Shown here: positions 45,011 to 54,037 of the stretch, in pieces
Numbering within the stretch: position 1 is the stretch's first letter
Layout: every line of letters begins with the position of its first letter
From: Propioniciclava flava
GTDB taxonomy: Bacteria > Actinomycetota > Actinomycetes > Propionibacteriales > Propionibacteriaceae
Assembly: GCF_004126535.1 (NCBI RefSeq)
Contig: NZ_PPCV01000006.1
Span: forward strand, 1 to 64,000
Direction: 5' to 3'
DNA length: 64,000 nt
Position numbers and translations under genes: made by a program
The notes under the pieces: model-generated
What the model saw: the letters and a program-made list of their open reading frames with translations, nothing else
The model's database searches: none
What the model was told of the DNA's origin: nothing

Positions 45011-45673
45011 GTGAATGACGCATTGGTGTGGATCGACTGCGAGATGACCGGGCTGAACTTGGAGTCCGACGCCCTGATCGAGGTCGCAGCCCTGGTGACC
45101 GACGGCAACCTCAACGTTTTGGGTGAGGGTATCGACGTCTTGATCACTCCCCCGGCGGAGGCCCTCGAGGCGATGGGCGACTTCGTCCGGAACATGCACA
45201 CCACCTCGGGCCTGCTGGATGAACTGGCCACCGGCACCACCTTGGAGGACGCCGAAGCGCAAGTGCTGGCCTACATCCGTGAATGGGTTCCGGAGCCTCG
45301 GCAGGCGCCGCTGGCAGGCAACACGGTCAGCACGGACCGCAGCTTCCTCGCCCGCGACATGCCCACCTTGGAAGGGCACCTCCACTACCGCAACGTCGAC
45401 GTGTCCACGATCAAGGAACTGTCGCACCGCTGGTTCCCCCGCGCCTACTTCAACACCCCGACCAAGTCGGGCAACCATCGTGCGCTCGCCGATATCCAAG
45501 AGTCGATCGAGGAACTGCGCTACTACCGGGAGGCCGTGTTCGTCCCCGCTCCCGGGCCGGACGCCGCCGCGCTGCGCCGCATCGCCCGCACCCATCGGGG
45601 CGCCCTCACCGGCCACCGCCACCCGAAAGCTCCCGCCAGCGTGCCCGCCAGCGCCGAGTCCCCCACGGCCTGA
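45011..45673 (+). CDS. orn: Oligoribonuclease
   Basis: This 3'-5' exoribonuclease clears short RNAs and pGpG. The DEDDh acidic residues are visible: WIDCEMTGL (D and E), GNTVSTDRSF (D), and NHRALADIQES (H and D). The family core ends near residue 180. A further 40-residue basic Ala/Pro tail (THRGALTGHRHPKAP) is an actinobacterial feature. The GTG start at 45011 follows TACAGT (44999-45004) by six bases, suggesting a leaderless mRNA. Confidence 0.95.
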   Translation: MNDALVWIDCEMTGLNLESDALIEVAALVTDGNLNVLGEGIDVLITPPAEALEAMGDFVRNMHTTSGLLDELATGTTLEDAEAQVLAYIREWVPEPRQAPLAGNTVSTDRSFLARDMPTLEGHLHYRNVDVSTIKELSHRWFPRAYFNTPTKSGNHRALADIQESIEELRYYREAVFVPAPGPDAAALRRIARTHRGALTGHRHPKAPASVPASAESPTA

Positions 45674-45752
45674 TCTGGCAGCGGCGCAGTGGCGGCGATT
45701 TCACGTCGCCGCCACGAACCCGCTATGCTGACGCTCGCTGTTCTCAGCGATG

Positions 45753-45828
45753 GTGGGTATAGCTCAGCTGGTAGAGCACCTGGTTGTGGTCCAGGATGTC
45801 GCGGGTTCGAGTCCCGTTACTCACCCCA
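45753..45828 (+). tRNA. tRNA-His (GTG anticodon)
   Basis: The acceptor GTGGGTA (45753-45759) pairs with TACTCAC (45818-45824) with one G-U pair. The base before the gene is G and the discriminator is C, giving the histidine-specific G-1:C73 pair. The anticodon loop is TTGTGGT and the T arm GCGGGTTCGAGTCCCGT. CCA is encoded. The 3' end from 45821 is also the 3' end of a recombinase pseudogene on the other strand, so it marks the left edge of the accessory island. Confidence 0.95.
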
Positions 45829-47402
45829 AACGGGTCAGGTGTGAACTCGCGACCAAGGGTCCGCCCTTGGTCGCGGTTCCCGCCTGGCCCATCTTCTTTG
45901 CCTCGGCGGCCCAGCTCAGGGCGTCGGCATGGAGGCCGGACAGGCTCAGCCCGTCGTACGGGTTCCGGTAGCCGACGCGCACGTCGTTGTCCTCGTCGAT
46001 GTAGATCGCCTTGAACAGCGCTTGGTTGCACAGGCGGCGGTTCGGGTCGTCGGCGTGCTCGTAGAGGTCGGCGGCGTTGGACAGCAGCTTCAGCGAGTCA
46101 TCGAGGTTCGCTCGGGCGTCGGCATAGTGGCCGTGGTGCGCTGTGATCCGGTGCTCGATGGTCTCCAGCGACGCGGTGATCCGGTCCTGCTCCTTCTTGA
46201 GGAGGTCGAGTGGGATGGCTCCGGCGTAGTGCGCTTAGAGCAGCTTCTGCTGCTCGCCTTCGAGCTGGGTCCTCCGGGACGCGAGGTCGGCAAGTTCGGC
46301 GGCTCCTTCGGCCATCATCTCGTCGAACCGGGCATGGATCATCGCCGAGACCGCCTGCGTCGTCTCGGGATCGAGCTGCACCTTGGCATAGAAGCGCTCG
46401 ATGAGCCGTTCGACCTGCTCGATGAGCATCGCCTGCCGGGTGCAGTCGCCCCTGCCGCCATGCCTGCTCGCGCACACGAAGTACGGGTAGATCGTGCCCT
46501 GGCTGCTCTTCGCGTTGCACACCAGTAGCCGCGAGCCGCACTGGCCGCAGAACACCGTCCCCTTCAAGTAGTGCTCGTGGACTTGCGTCGCATCTGCTGC
46601 CGAGCGGTGCGTGCCGAGCACGGTCTGCACCTGGTCCCACACCTCGTTGGGGACGATCGCCTCGTGCGCTCCGGCATAGGTCACGCCCTGGTAGCGGACG
46701 CTGCCCTTGTAGTACGGGTTCGTCAACATCCGATGCACCGACGACTTCCCGATGGGTCGGGACGGTCGCCGCGGCGAAGCCGCTGTCGTGAGCCCGCGCG
46801 CTACGAGCTCCTGGTGAAGCTGGCTCGTCGTCCAGTCGCCGGATGCGAACACCTGGAACGCCCACCGCACCAACGGGGCTCGCTCCTCGTCGATCTCGAC
46901 GGTACGTACCTCCCGCCCGAACTCGTCGCGCACGCCGACATTGCGGTAGCCGATGGGTGCCTTCGTCACCGTGCCGCCCTGCGCGGCCTTCTGCGACAGA
47001 CCCTTGACGACCTCGGTGGCGAGATTGCGGGAGTAGAACTCCGCGATCGAGGACATGATGCCGTGCAGCAGCATCCCCGACGGGGTCTCGTCGATGTTCT
47101 CCGTGGCCGACACCAGCGTGACGCCGGCGTCCTTGAGGGCGAGGTGGATGGTCACGTCGTCGGCTCGGTTGCGGGCGAGCCGGTCGACCTTGTGGACGAT
47201 GCAGTAGTTCGTCTTGTGCTTCGCGACGTACTGGATCATCCGCATCAGTTCGGGCCGGTCGGCCTTGCGCGCGGACTCGCCCGCGTCGACGAACTCCTCG
47301 ATGATCGTTGCTCCGAGCTGGTCGGCCTTGCGCTGGTTCGCCTCGCGCTGGGCCGGGATCGAGAAGCCCTCCGCCTGGCCGCCCTTCTCCGCCTGCTCCT
47401 TC
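45821..47402 (-). pseudogene. Large serine recombinase (5'-truncated, internal stop)
   Basis: This site-specific integrase of the large serine recombinase type is broken at two places. Reading on the minus strand, it begins abruptly at SKEQAEKGGQAEGFSIPAQR, so the first roughly 15 residues and the catalytic serine of the YxRVS motif are missing. It continues with VHKVDRLARNRADD, the recombinase domain (YRNVGVRDEFG, SVHRMLTNPYYKGS), the zinc-ribbon (VFCGQCGSRL, FVCASRHGG) and a coiled coil. A TAA at 46235-46237 interrupts it after EGEQQKLL; the same frame then continues AHYAGAIPLDLLKKEQ to a TGA at 45821-45823, inside the 3' end of tRNA-His. It is very probably inactive. Confidence 0.88.
45848..45875. 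repeat. Perfect 12-bp inverted repeat next to tRNA-His
   Basis: cgcgaccaaggg (45848-45859) pairs perfectly with cccttggtcgcg (45864-45875) around a 4-base loop. It lies 19 bases past the tRNA-His 3' end and inside the last codons of the recombinase. On the plus strand it could terminate the tRNA-His transcript. It could also be part of the recombinase attachment region. Confidence 0.6.
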
Positions 47403-47705
47403 GAACCGGGAGAAGGCGTAGGCCATCATAGAGCTGATGAGCACCGAGAGCGCGGTGGAGATCACCGCCACGATGAACGAGTTCAGGGCGTAGCGCGCGA
47501 AGTCCTGCGTGGTCCACGCCTGCACGTAGTTGTCGAAGGTGAACGGGTCGGGGATGAACTGCGGGGGCGTCGTCAGCACGTACGCCTGCGGCTTGAACGA
47601 CGTCGACAGCATGTAGGCGAACGGCGTCACCATGACGACCGCGCCGACGATGAGCACGACGACGCGCAGGGCGGTGAGCGCCCGGCGGGATGCGACGGGG
47701 GTCAT
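47403..47705 (-). pseudogene. Sugar ABC permease, second subunit (3'-truncated)
   Basis: This CUT1-type carbohydrate permease keeps only its N-terminal third. The ATG at 47703-47705 overlaps the stop of the first permease (ATGA). The visible part has an N-terminal helix (LRVVVLIVGAVVMVTPFAYM), then TSFKPQ and ALNSFIVAVISTALSVLISS. It breaks off at MMAYAFSRF, where normal proteins go on to the EAA loop. From TTCGAAGGAG onward the bases belong to the recombinase gene. The frame stays open into the recombinase region, so a long hybrid protein might be made, but its second part is out of frame and meaningless. Confidence 0.85.
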
Positions 47706-48652
47706 CGGTTCTCCTCCTTCTCGCGGAACACCCGCAGCTGGATCGCCGAGGCGAAGAAGACGATGATCGTAAGGATGACGGCGAGCGCCGAGCCGTAGCT
47801 GGAATCGAGATCGGAGAAGGCCTGCCGGTACATGTAGGTCAGCAGCACCTCGGTCTGCCCTCCTGGCCCGCCGCCGGTCATGAGCAGCACGGAGGTGAAC
47901 ACGTTGAAGCCGCCGATCACGAGCATCACGATGACGAAGATCATGGCCGGCCAGATCGCCGGCAGCGTGACGACGCGGAAGCGCTGCCACCACCCGGCTC
48001 CGTCGACCGTCGGCGCCTCCTCGAGCGACTTCGGCACGCCCTGGAGGGCCGCGAGGAAGATCATCATCGACCAGCCGACGCCCTTCCACACGCCGAGGGC
48101 GCAGATCGCGATCATCGCGGTCCAGCGCTCGGAGAGCCAGGAGGTGCTCCCGTCGGTGAGGTGTAGGAGGTCGCCGAGCGTGAAGTTGATGAGTCCCTCG
48201 TCGGCGAACAGGTGTTTGAACAGCAGCGAGACGACGACCCAGCTGGTTACGACGGGCAGGTAGTACAGCACGCGGAAGAGCGGCTGCGCCGGTGCCTTCG
48301 AGCGCAGCAGCATCGCGACGGCGAGGCCGAGCACGATCTGCGGGGGCACCGTGAAAAGCATGTAGATGCCGCTGTTGCCGAGGCTCAGCCAGAAGCGGTC
48401 GTCCTGCATCGCGCAGAGGTAGTTGTCGAGGCCGACGAACTCGCTGGCGGCGCCGCGCAGGATGTTCCAGTCGTAGAAGCTGATCTGCACGGCCTGCGCG
48501 ATCGGGTACAGGATGAACAGCCCGAACAGCAGCACGCCGGGGAGCAAGAAGAGGTAGGGGGTGAGGGAGACCCGGCGCCGGCGGCGCGGCGGAGGGGACT
48601 GCGGGCGCGGGACGGCCGGAGCTGCCCCGCGGTCATGCTGCAGAAGGGCCAT
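47702..48652 (-). CDS. Sugar ABC transporter permease, first subunit
   Basis: The 316-residue CUT1-family permease (LacF/MalF-like) has six helices: SLTPYLFLLPGVLLFGLFIL at the start, then PQIVLGLAVAMLL, LYYLPVVTSWVVVSLL, and the EAA-loop EEAPTVDGAGWWQRFRVVTLP that contacts the ATPase. The gene itself is complete, with ATG at 48650-48652 sharing a base with the binding-protein stop (TGATG). Both neighbours in its operon are truncated and no ATPase is present, so it is an orphan remnant. Confidence 0.88.
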   Translation of the reverse strand: MALLQHDRGAAPAVPRPQSPPPRRRRRVSLTPYLFLLPGVLLFGLFILYPIAQAVQISFYDWNILRGAASEFVGLDNYLCAMQDDRFWLSLGNSGIYMLFTVPPQIVLGLAVAMLLRSKAPAQPLFRVLYYLPVVTSWVVVSLLFKHLFADEGLINFTLGDLLHLTDGSTSWLSERWTAMIAICALGVWKGVGWSMMIFLAALQGVPKSLEEAPTVDGAGWWQRFRVVTLPAIWPAMIFVIVMLVIGGFNVFTSVLLMTGGGPGGQTEVLLTYMYRQAFSDLDSSYGSALAVILTIIVFFASAIQLRVFREKEENR

Positions 48653-48981
48653 CACTTGTTCTCGGCGAGGAGGGCGTCGATCTGCTTCGCGGCGGAGCTC
48701 AGCGCCTCCTTGACGCCGACCTTCCCCTCGAACGCGGGCACGAGCTCGGTGCTGAGGATGGCGTCCACTTCGCCGGCCTGCGGGATGGGGAGGCGGGCGC
48801 GTGCGGTCTCGAGCTGATCCGAGAACGACTGGAAGTAGGGGTCGATCTTCGCCTGCGCGTCGGCGAACTCCGGCTTGACCGTCATCTGGCCGACCTTCGC
48901 CATGCCCAGCTGGTAGGCCTCGGACTGCGTGAACTCGACGAACTTGAAGGCGGCGTCCGCGTGCTCCGTCGCCTCGGTGAA
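48652..48981 (-). pseudogene. Sugar ABC substrate-binding protein (5'-truncated)
   Basis: Only the C-terminal roughly 110 residues of a family 1 extracellular sugar-binding protein remain. They begin FTEATEHADAAFKFVEFTQS, then EAYQLGMAKVGQMTV and the final helix VGVKEALSSAAKQIDALLAE. The usual signal peptide and first domain are absent. A TAG in the same frame lies at 48982-48984, in the sequence upstream of gadB, marking a sharp junction near 48980. With the truncated second permease it shows that a block of an ABC operon was cut at both ends. Confidence 0.85.
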
Positions 48982-49040
48982 CTACACTGGAATTGGGTGT
49001 TGGCAACCCCGCCTGCGCTGCACGGTGAAGGAGGAAAATC

Positions 49041-50444
49041 ATGTCGAACACGCAACGCATCACGCGGCACGAGGATGGACTCGACCGGGTCGAGCTCAAC
49101 CCGATCTTCTCCAGGCCGGGAGAGGCTACGATGCTGCCGAAGTTTCTCTTCCCCGAGGAGGAATCGCTGCAGGAAACCGCTTATCAGATCGTCCACGACG
49201 AGATGATGCTCGACGGGAATGCCCGACTCAATCTCGCGACTTTCGTCGGCACCTGGATGGACGATCACGCGTCTCGGCTTTATCTCGAAGCCGCCGATAA
49301 GAACATGATCGACAAGGACGAGTATCCGCAGACGGCAGCCATCGAGACGCGGTGTTGGCGTATGCTCGCCGATCTCTGGCACGCTCCGGACCCCGCCAAT
49401 AGCATCGGGACATCCACGATCGGCTCGTCCGAAGCATGCATGCTAGGTGGCCTCGCCCTCAAGCGCCGCTGGCAGCATGCGCGCCGCAGTGCTGGAGAAC
49501 CCACCGAGAAGCCGAACATCGTGCTCTCCAGCGCGGTGCAAGTGTGCTGGGAGAAATTCTGCAACTACTTCGAGGTCGAACCAAGGTATGTTCCCATCTC
49601 CGAGGAACATAAGGTTCTCGACGGTCACGGCCTCGAGAAGTATGTCGACGAGAACACTATCGGCGTTGTCGCGATCCTGGGCGTCACCTACACAGGGATG
49701 TACGAGCCCGTCGCGGCCATCGCCGCGGCGCTCGATCGCATCCAGGAGGCCACCGGAATCGACGTGCCCATCCACGTTGACGGCGCGTCTGGTGCCATGA
49801 TCGCTCCCTTCTTGCAGCCGGATCTGGAATGGGACTTCCGCATCGAGCGCGTCGCCTCGATCAATACATCGGGACACAAGTACGGCCTCGTCTACCCGGG
49901 GCTCGGTTGGGTCGTTTGGCGGGACATCACCGCGCTCCCCGACGACCTGATCTTCCGCGTCAGCTATCTCGGCGGCAACATGCCGACATTCGCTCTGAAC
50001 TTCTCCCGCCCCGGCGCGCAGGTCCTCCTGCAGTACTACCTATTCTTGCGACTGGGACGCACAGGTTTCCACGCCGTGCAGCAGTCGACCCAAGACGTTG
50101 CGCTGTACCTCTCGAGCGAGATCGCGAAGATTCCGGCCTTCGAGCTCTGGAACGACGGCTCGGACATCCCCGTATTCGCGTGGCGCCTACGAGATGGTTA
50201 CACACAGAACTGGAATCTGTACCACCTGTCGGAACGGCTCCGCATGAAGGGTTGGCTCGTGCCCGCGTACCCGATGCCGGCCGACCTCGTGGACATCACC
50301 GTCCAGCGCATCGTCGTCCGCAACGGGTTCAGCCACGACCTCGCCTTCTCGTTCCTCGCAGACCTCCGGGAAGCAGTCGCCTACCTCGATGCCCTCGAAG
50401 GCCCGCTGCCCGCAGAAGGCCAACACTCCGGATTCCACCACTGA
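49041..50444 (+). CDS. gadB: Glutamate decarboxylase
   Basis: This PLP enzyme converts glutamate to GABA and consumes a proton, giving acid resistance with the GadC antiporter. The 467 residues match GadA/GadB: NLATFVGTWMD, IGTSTIGSSEACMLGGLALK, HVDGASGAM (D247 binds the PLP nitrogen) and INTSGHKYG with the PLP lysine at K280. The C-terminal SGFHH carries the histidine that plugs the active site at neutral pH in E. coli GadB. A strong Shine-Dalgarno (aaggagga, 49028-49035) and a possible TACACT -10 at 48983 lie at the edge of the truncated ABC block. A/T-ending codons are more common than in core genes, suggesting acquisition. Confidence 0.96.
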   Translation: MSNTQRITRHEDGLDRVELNPIFSRPGEATMLPKFLFPEEESLQETAYQIVHDEMMLDGNARLNLATFVGTWMDDHASRLYLEAADKNMIDKDEYPQTAAIETRCWRMLADLWHAPDPANSIGTSTIGSSEACMLGGLALKRRWQHARRSAGEPTEKPNIVLSSAVQVCWEKFCNYFEVEPRYVPISEEHKVLDGHGLEKYVDENTIGVVAILGVTYTGMYEPVAAIAAALDRIQEATGIDVPIHVDGASGAMIAPFLQPDLEWDFRIERVASINTSGHKYGLVYPGLGWVVWRDITALPDDLIFRVSYLGGNMPTFALNFSRPGAQVLLQYYLFLRLGRTGFHAVQQSTQDVALYLSSEIAKIPAFELWNDGSDIPVFAWRLRDGYTQNWNLYHLSERLRMKGWLVPAYPMPADLVDITVQRIVVRNGFSHDLAFSFLADLREAVAYLDALEGPLPAEGQHSGFHH

Positions 50445-50471
50445 CCCAGAGCACAAGGAAGGGACGAGCTG

Positions 50472-52124
50472 ATGTCTCACCACGGGTCCGCAGGACCGGA
50501 CGAGCGCGCGGACGGCACTCAGGCCCCTACGGCGGAGCACGTCAAACCTCATCCGTACGGCCGATCGGGTAACCGCCGCCCAAGAAACCACACAGGGCCG
50601 GCGATTGGCGCCCCCGCGGCAGGAGCGACGGCCTACATGTCGGTCGTGCAGCTGTCAATGCTCACGGTGGTAGTGGTGGCGTCGCTGCGATCCCTGCCCG
50701 CAATGGCCACCTATGGCCTGGGCTCCATCACGCTCTTCGTCATCCCCGCGATTCTGTTCCTCGTGCCGACCGCGCTCGTGGCAGCGGAGCTGGCAACGGG
50801 GTGGAAAGGCGGCATCTTCACCTGGGTGCGTGAGGCCTTCGGCGAACGCGCAGGGTTCGTCGCGATCTGGCTCCAGTGGGTTCAGAACGTCGTGTGGTAT
50901 CCCACGCAGATCGCCTTCATCGCGGCAAGCTTGTCGTTCGTCGTCGGAAAGCCCGATCTCGTACACAGCGGGATCTACACCGCCATCGTCATCCTCGTCC
51001 TCTACTGGGGATCGACTCTCATCACTCTCGCCGGCGGCAACCTCTTCGCCAAAGTCGGCAGCTGGAGCGGGATCTTCGGCACGATCCTCCCCGCGGTTCT
51101 CCTGATCGCGCTCGGAGCGCTCTGGCTGGGCACGGGAGAACATTCCGAGACCTCACTACAGCCTTCAGCGGTCATACCGCCCTGGACCGGGATCGCCGCG
51201 ATCGTCCTCGTGGTCTCGAACGTTCTCGCCTATGCAGGCATGGAAGTCAATGCGGTGCACGCGAACGATCTGAAGAACCCGGGACGCGACTTTCCCCGAT
51301 CGATAGCCTTCGCCACGATCCTCATCCTGGGTGTGTTCATCCTCCCCACAATCGCGATCGCCGTGGCCGTGCCGCAAACCGACCTCGGGGTGACCAACGG
51401 CATCAACCTGGCCTTCCAGACCTTCTTCGACCACTGGGGCATCTCGTGGGGCACACCGGTGATCTCGCTGCTCGTCGCACTCGGTGCTTTCGCCTCGGTG
51501 GTGACGTGGATTGCCGGGCCCTCACGCGGCCTGCTCGCCGCCGCGCGGACGGGACTGCTTCCGCCGTTGCTCCAGCGCCGGAACAAGGCAGGGGTGCAGG
51601 TGGGCATCCTCGCGGTGCAAGGAGTGATCGTGACGTTGCTCGCACTGCTCTTCGTCCTCGTCCCCAATGGCAACACAGCATTCGTCGCCCTGGTGGACAT
51701 GGCAGCAGCGCTCTACCTCATCATGTACATGCTGATGTTCGCCGCCGCGATCCGGCTGCGCCGGACGCAACCAAGGGTTGTTCGTAGCTACCGGACGCCT
51801 GTGATGCCCCTGGTGGCAGGCTTGGGTTTCATCTCCTGCGCCGCAGCCTTCATTCTCGCCTTCATCCGCCCTACCGGGTTCTCTGGGCTCTCCGATGCCA
51901 CCTACCCCCTGGTCGTCGCCGTCGTCGTGCTGCTACTGGGCGGCCCTCCGCTGGTCTTTTACGCCGTGCGCCGCCCAACCTGGGACCGACGGAGCACGGC
52001 GGAGAAATCGAGCTCCGACATCGTTCTGGTGAATCCGATCATGGGTGCTGAGGCGGACTCGGGCACGCCCGACAGCGGTAGCGAGCCCACTGGGAGGAAG
52101 CCGCAGGAACGTCACGAGGACTGA
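50472..52124 (+). CDS. gadC: Glutamate/GABA antiporter
   Basis: The 550-residue APC-superfamily transporter has 12 helices flanked by hydrophilic tails (N-terminal about 50 residues, C-terminal about 45). The helix 1 region MSVVQLSMLTVVVVASLRSLP and the block WKGGIFTWVREAFGERAGF with LQWVQNVVWYPTQIAFIAA match the glutamate:GABA antiporter family. It starts 27 bp after gadB and is surely in the same operon. Together they export GABA and import glutamate in the cytoplasmic membrane. The E. coli C-plug sequence is not obviously conserved. Confidence 0.93.
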   Translation: MSHHGSAGPDERADGTQAPTAEHVKPHPYGRSGNRRPRNHTGPAIGAPAAGATAYMSVVQLSMLTVVVVASLRSLPAMATYGLGSITLFVIPAILFLVPTALVAAELATGWKGGIFTWVREAFGERAGFVAIWLQWVQNVVWYPTQIAFIAASLSFVVGKPDLVHSGIYTAIVILVLYWGSTLITLAGGNLFAKVGSWSGIFGTILPAVLLIALGALWLGTGEHSETSLQPSAVIPPWTGIAAIVLVVSNVLAYAGMEVNAVHANDLKNPGRDFPRSIAFATILILGVFILPTIAIAVAVPQTDLGVTNGINLAFQTFFDHWGISWGTPVISLLVALGAFASVVTWIAGPSRGLLAAARTGLLPPLLQRRNKAGVQVGILAVQGVIVTLLALLFVLVPNGNTAFVALVDMAAALYLIMYMLMFAAAIRLRRTQPRVVRSYRTPVMPLVAGLGFISCAAAFILAFIRPTGFSGLSDATYPLVVAVVVLLLGGPPLVFYAVRRPTWDRRSTAEKSSSDIVLVNPIMGAEADSGTPDSGSEPTGRKPQERHED

Positions 52125-52342
52125 ACGCCTCCAGGCGCCGCATAATGACATAGCCCGTTGCGGACGACGGACTAGCCTCGATCTTTCATAGGGCCCGGCT
52201 GACCGACGGTCCAGCGTCGCTGCCGGTCTCGTAGTCATGATTCTGGCATGGGGGTGTGACAAGGTCCCGCATGCGCTGCGGGTAGGCGTCGGTTCCACTG
52301 CCGAAGAGGTGTTGCTGATCGTCGGGTCGGATGGCGGCGTGG

Positions 52343-53102
52343 TCAGGGTGGCGTGAGGGCTGCGAGCCGGTTCCAGCCGTCGAGGATGGTTGTGGACCAG
52401 GGGTTGTTCCGCTTGAGGTGCAGGATGGTGCGCCTTCCCATGTGGGCCAACGTGGCGGCGATCGTGAACAGGCGGTGGCGCAGGGTCTTGGGTTCCCATC
52501 GCCTGGCGGGGCCGTCGAGGCAGAGCATGGCCATCCAGGCGAGCACGTCGCTGGCCAAGCCAACGATGAGCAGCCAGATGCGGTTCTGCGCGAAGCCCTG
52601 CAAGGGCAGGCTCGACAGGCCAGTGTCCTTGGCGGTGCGGATGCGGTCCTCGCAGCGGGCCCGGCGCCGGTGCCGCATCTCCAAGTCAGCCAACTGACCG
52701 GTGCGGGTGTTGGTGACGAAGGCGGTAAGCCGGTAGCCATCGACATCATCAAAACGGAGCTGAGCGCCGGGGTGGGGGCGTTCCCGGCGGACGATCACTC
52801 GCATCCCTGAGGGATACCCGCTCAACGATCCCTTGCTCTGGAGGAGGTCGGTGAACTCGACCACTGCTGCGCCGTCGCGGACCTGGCCGTCGGCGTTGTA
52901 GGCGTCCTGCCACGCGGTCTCGGGGATGAGGTGGTAGAGCTCCGGGGTGCTCATGGGCAGCGTGAAGCCGATCGAGTACGACACCCCCTTGCTGGAGAGG
53001 AAGCCGAGAAGCTGTTTGGAACCACCAGCCCCGTCGGTACGGATCAACACCTTGCGGCCGGGCCTGTTCGGGTTGATCCCGGGCACCTGTTTCAACGCGG
53101 AG
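52343..53102 (-). pseudogene. IS1380-family transposase (5'-truncated)
   Basis: About 250 C-terminal residues of a DDE transposase of the IS1380 group are present: VLIRTDGAGGSKQLLGFL near the start, then RVIVRRERPHPGAQLRFDD, RTGQLADLEMRHRRRARCED and IRTAKDTGLSSLP, where the ED of RARCED marks the catalytic glutamate region. The N-terminal part with the first aspartate is cut off at the left end of the IS3-type element at about 53103 and does not reappear on its far side. The roughly 210 bp between gadC and this fragment hold no gene; a catagggcccggctga at about 52189 may be the IS terminus. Confidence 0.82.
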
Positions 53103-53134
53103 GGGACTGCTGCACGATCGGGTGACAGGTGGGG

Positions 53135-54037
53135 TCACGCAGCCTGAGTGGCTGGCGTGGTCATGATTGCTTCGTATTCGACGGGGGTCAATCGTCCGAG
53201 GGCGGACTGCCTGCGGCGTCGGTGGTAGGTCCTCTCGATCCAGGTCACGATCGCGATCCGGAGCTCTTCGCGAGTGGCCCAGGCACGGCGGTTGAGGACG
53301 TTCTTCTGGAGTAGGGCGAAGAAGCTCTCCATGGCGGCGTTGTCACCCGCGGCGCCGACCCGGCCCATCGATCCGACCATGCCGTGACGGTTGAGTGCAC
53401 GGACGAATTTCCTGGAACGAAATTGCGATCCTCTGTCCGTGTGGACCACGCATCCGGCCACGTCACCGCGCCGCGCGACGGCATTGTTGAGCGCCGCGAC
53501 CGCGAGCCGGGACTTCATCCTCGAGTCGATGGAGCAGCCCACGATCCGGTTGGAGTAGACGTCCTTGAACGCGCACATGTAGAGCTTGCCTTCACCGGTC
53601 CAGTGCTCCGTGATGTCGCCGACCCAGAGCTGGTTCGGACCCTCCGCGTTGAACTCGTGACGGGTCACGCCGTGCGTGTCAACGAAGGCGCACAGGTCGT
53701 CGTGGACCGGCGGGCCGGGCTTCTTCGCCTTGCCCTTCTTGGGCTTGCCGAACACGCTCCACCAGCCGTTGGCGGAGTAGATCCGCCACGCGGTCCGCTC
53801 CGCCATCGCTTGGCCGGCATCGCGGGCCTCGTCGACGAGGAACCGATAACCGAACTCCGGGTCGTCGTCGTAGGCGTCGAACAAGGCGTTCGCGCGGTAG
53901 GCCTCGACCAGTTCGGCATCGGTGACCGGTTGGGCGAGCCAGCGGTAGTAGGGCTGGCGAGCGATCTTGAGCACCCGGCACGTCACCGAGACGGGGATCC
54001 CGTCCTCGGCCAGCTCGCGGACGAGCGGGTACATCAT
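53135..54037 (-). CDS. IS3-type transposase OrfB
   Basis: The 300-residue integrase-core protein has an HTH_21-like start (VSVTCRVLKIARQPYYRWL), then the DDE triad: D in WVGDITEHWTGEG, D in VVHTDRGSQFRSR and E in AAMESFFALLQKNVL. It ends RRRQSALGRLTPVEYEAIM. The start overlaps OrfA by ATGA (54034-54037), so re-initiation or frameshifting could produce a fusion protein. It looks intact and potentially active. Confidence 0.92.
   Translation of the reverse strand: MMYPLVRELAEDGIPVSVTCRVLKIARQPYYRWLAQPVTDAELVEAYRANALFDAYDDDPEFGYRFLVDEARDAGQAMAERTAWRIYSANGWWSVFGKPKKGKAKKPGPPVHDDLCAFVDTHGVTRHEFNAEGPNQLWVGDITEHWTGEGKLYMCAFKDVYSNRIVGCSIDSRMKSRLAVAALNNAVARRGDVAGCVVHTDRGSQFRSRKFVRALNRHGMVGSMGRVGAAGDNAAMESFFALLQKNVLNRRAWATREELRIAIVTWIERTYHRRRRQSALGRLTPVEYEAIMTTPATQAA

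Noticed and set aside
46098-48089. A 663-residue minus-strand frame across the ABC permease and recombinase
   Set aside because: The first part overlaps the real permease 1 in another frame, the middle is the true start of permease 2, and the remainder is the recombinase read out of frame with Arg/Gly/Pro-rich composition. It is not one gene.
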